Assembly: GCA_948146395.1 (NCBI GenBank)
Contig: OX411543.1
Location: 58,829,689 to 58,893,688, forward strand
Source of the DNA: Fragum whitleyi
Taxonomy: Eukaryota; Mollusca; Bivalvia; Cardiida; Cardiidae
DNA length: 64,000 nt
Direction of reading: 5' to 3'
This document shows positions 63,891-64,000 of the stretch, piece after piece. Made by a program: the position numbers and the translations under genes. Within the stretch, counting starts at the first letter, position 1; the number at the start of each line of letters is the position of its first letter. Below the pieces are notes generated by a model, which saw only the letters and a list, made by a program, of their open reading frames with translations, did not search any database and was not told the origin of the DNA.

Positions 63891-63961
63891 ACTCTGTGTA
63901 ATGGGTACTCATTCAAATTGTCTCGTCGAGACATTTCAAATGAGTACCCACAACATAGAGT
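63891..63961 (+). repeat. ~34 bp-arm inverted repeat in mex-3 3' UTR
   Basis: ACTCTGTGTAATGGGTACTC.. to ..TTGTCTCG pairs with CGAGACA.. to ..GAGTACCCACAACATAGAGT with only a few mismatches, giving a near-continuous hairpin of ~71 nt in RNA. A decayed relative is in the intron (about 60900-60956), so it is a mobile or dispersed element that became part of the transcript. Confidence 0.8.
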
Positions 63962-63971
63962 TATGTTCAGA

Positions 63972-63977
63972 AATAAA
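63972..63977 (+). terminator. Candidate poly(A) signal of mex-3
   Basis: Canonical AATAAA, 11 nt after the hairpin. The cleavage site would lie near the window end, so downstream elements cannot be judged. Confidence 0.5.
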
Positions 63978-64000
63978 GATTTAAGATTTGGCATAACCCC

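Larger units (their letters stand above)
63670..64000 (+). promoter_or_regulatory. mex-3 3' UTR (partial or complete)
   Basis: AT-rich sequence after the stop codon. It includes the inverted repeat at 63891-63961 and an AATAAA at 63972-63977. If that signal is used the transcript ends at about the window edge; a longer UTR beyond the window cannot be excluded. Confidence 0.6.

Overview
The window looks like animal nuclear DNA, most likely from a bivalve mollusc or a related lophotrochozoan. It is AT-rich, gene-poor and full of short non-autonomous transposons, tRNA-derived SINEs, palindromic repeats and microsatellites. Only one convincing protein-coding gene is present. The taxonomic call is an inference from repeat style and from the protein; there is no rRNA, mitochondrial or species-diagnostic sequence.

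The gene lies at the right end on the + strand. It is a mex-3 family RNA-binding protein with two KH domains and a C-terminal C3HC4 RING finger, 546 residues in two coding exons (59300-59549 and 62279-63669) separated by a 2.7 kb intron. Its upstream region has a compact, readable promoter: GC box, two CCAAT boxes, a perfect CRE, TATA and an initiator. It has two short upstream ORFs, and the 3' UTR ends in a long inverted repeat next to an AATAAA.

The other ~58 kb is repeat landscape. From left to right: 1-9 kb holds SINEs, TA-flanked mariner-like MITEs and a dispersed element split by two of these MITEs. 9.2-11 kb holds a decayed LINE endonuclease region and a tandem ~530 bp repeat. 11-18.8 kb is mostly unassigned AT-rich DNA. 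18.9-19.9 kb is an array of TGACCTTGA-rich repeats. 23.6-24.5 kb is a 165 bp tandem repeat. 35-56 kb is crowded with ~135 bp perfect-hairpin elements, further MITEs and SINEs, and two same-length 967 bp TTAA-flanked foldback elements.

The most striking object is at 24871-33994. It is a 9.1 kb foldback transposon flanked by an exact 9 bp target duplication (GTTCAACGG). Its terminal inverted repeats are arrays of a ~345 bp satellite; in the right arm two monomer types alternate as a ~690 bp higher-order repeat. The core holds a 158 bp direct duplication, a ~17 bp minisatellite and a GC- and CpG-rich ~361 bp tandem array. No transposase is visible in it. It resembles, in architecture, Drosophila FB elements.
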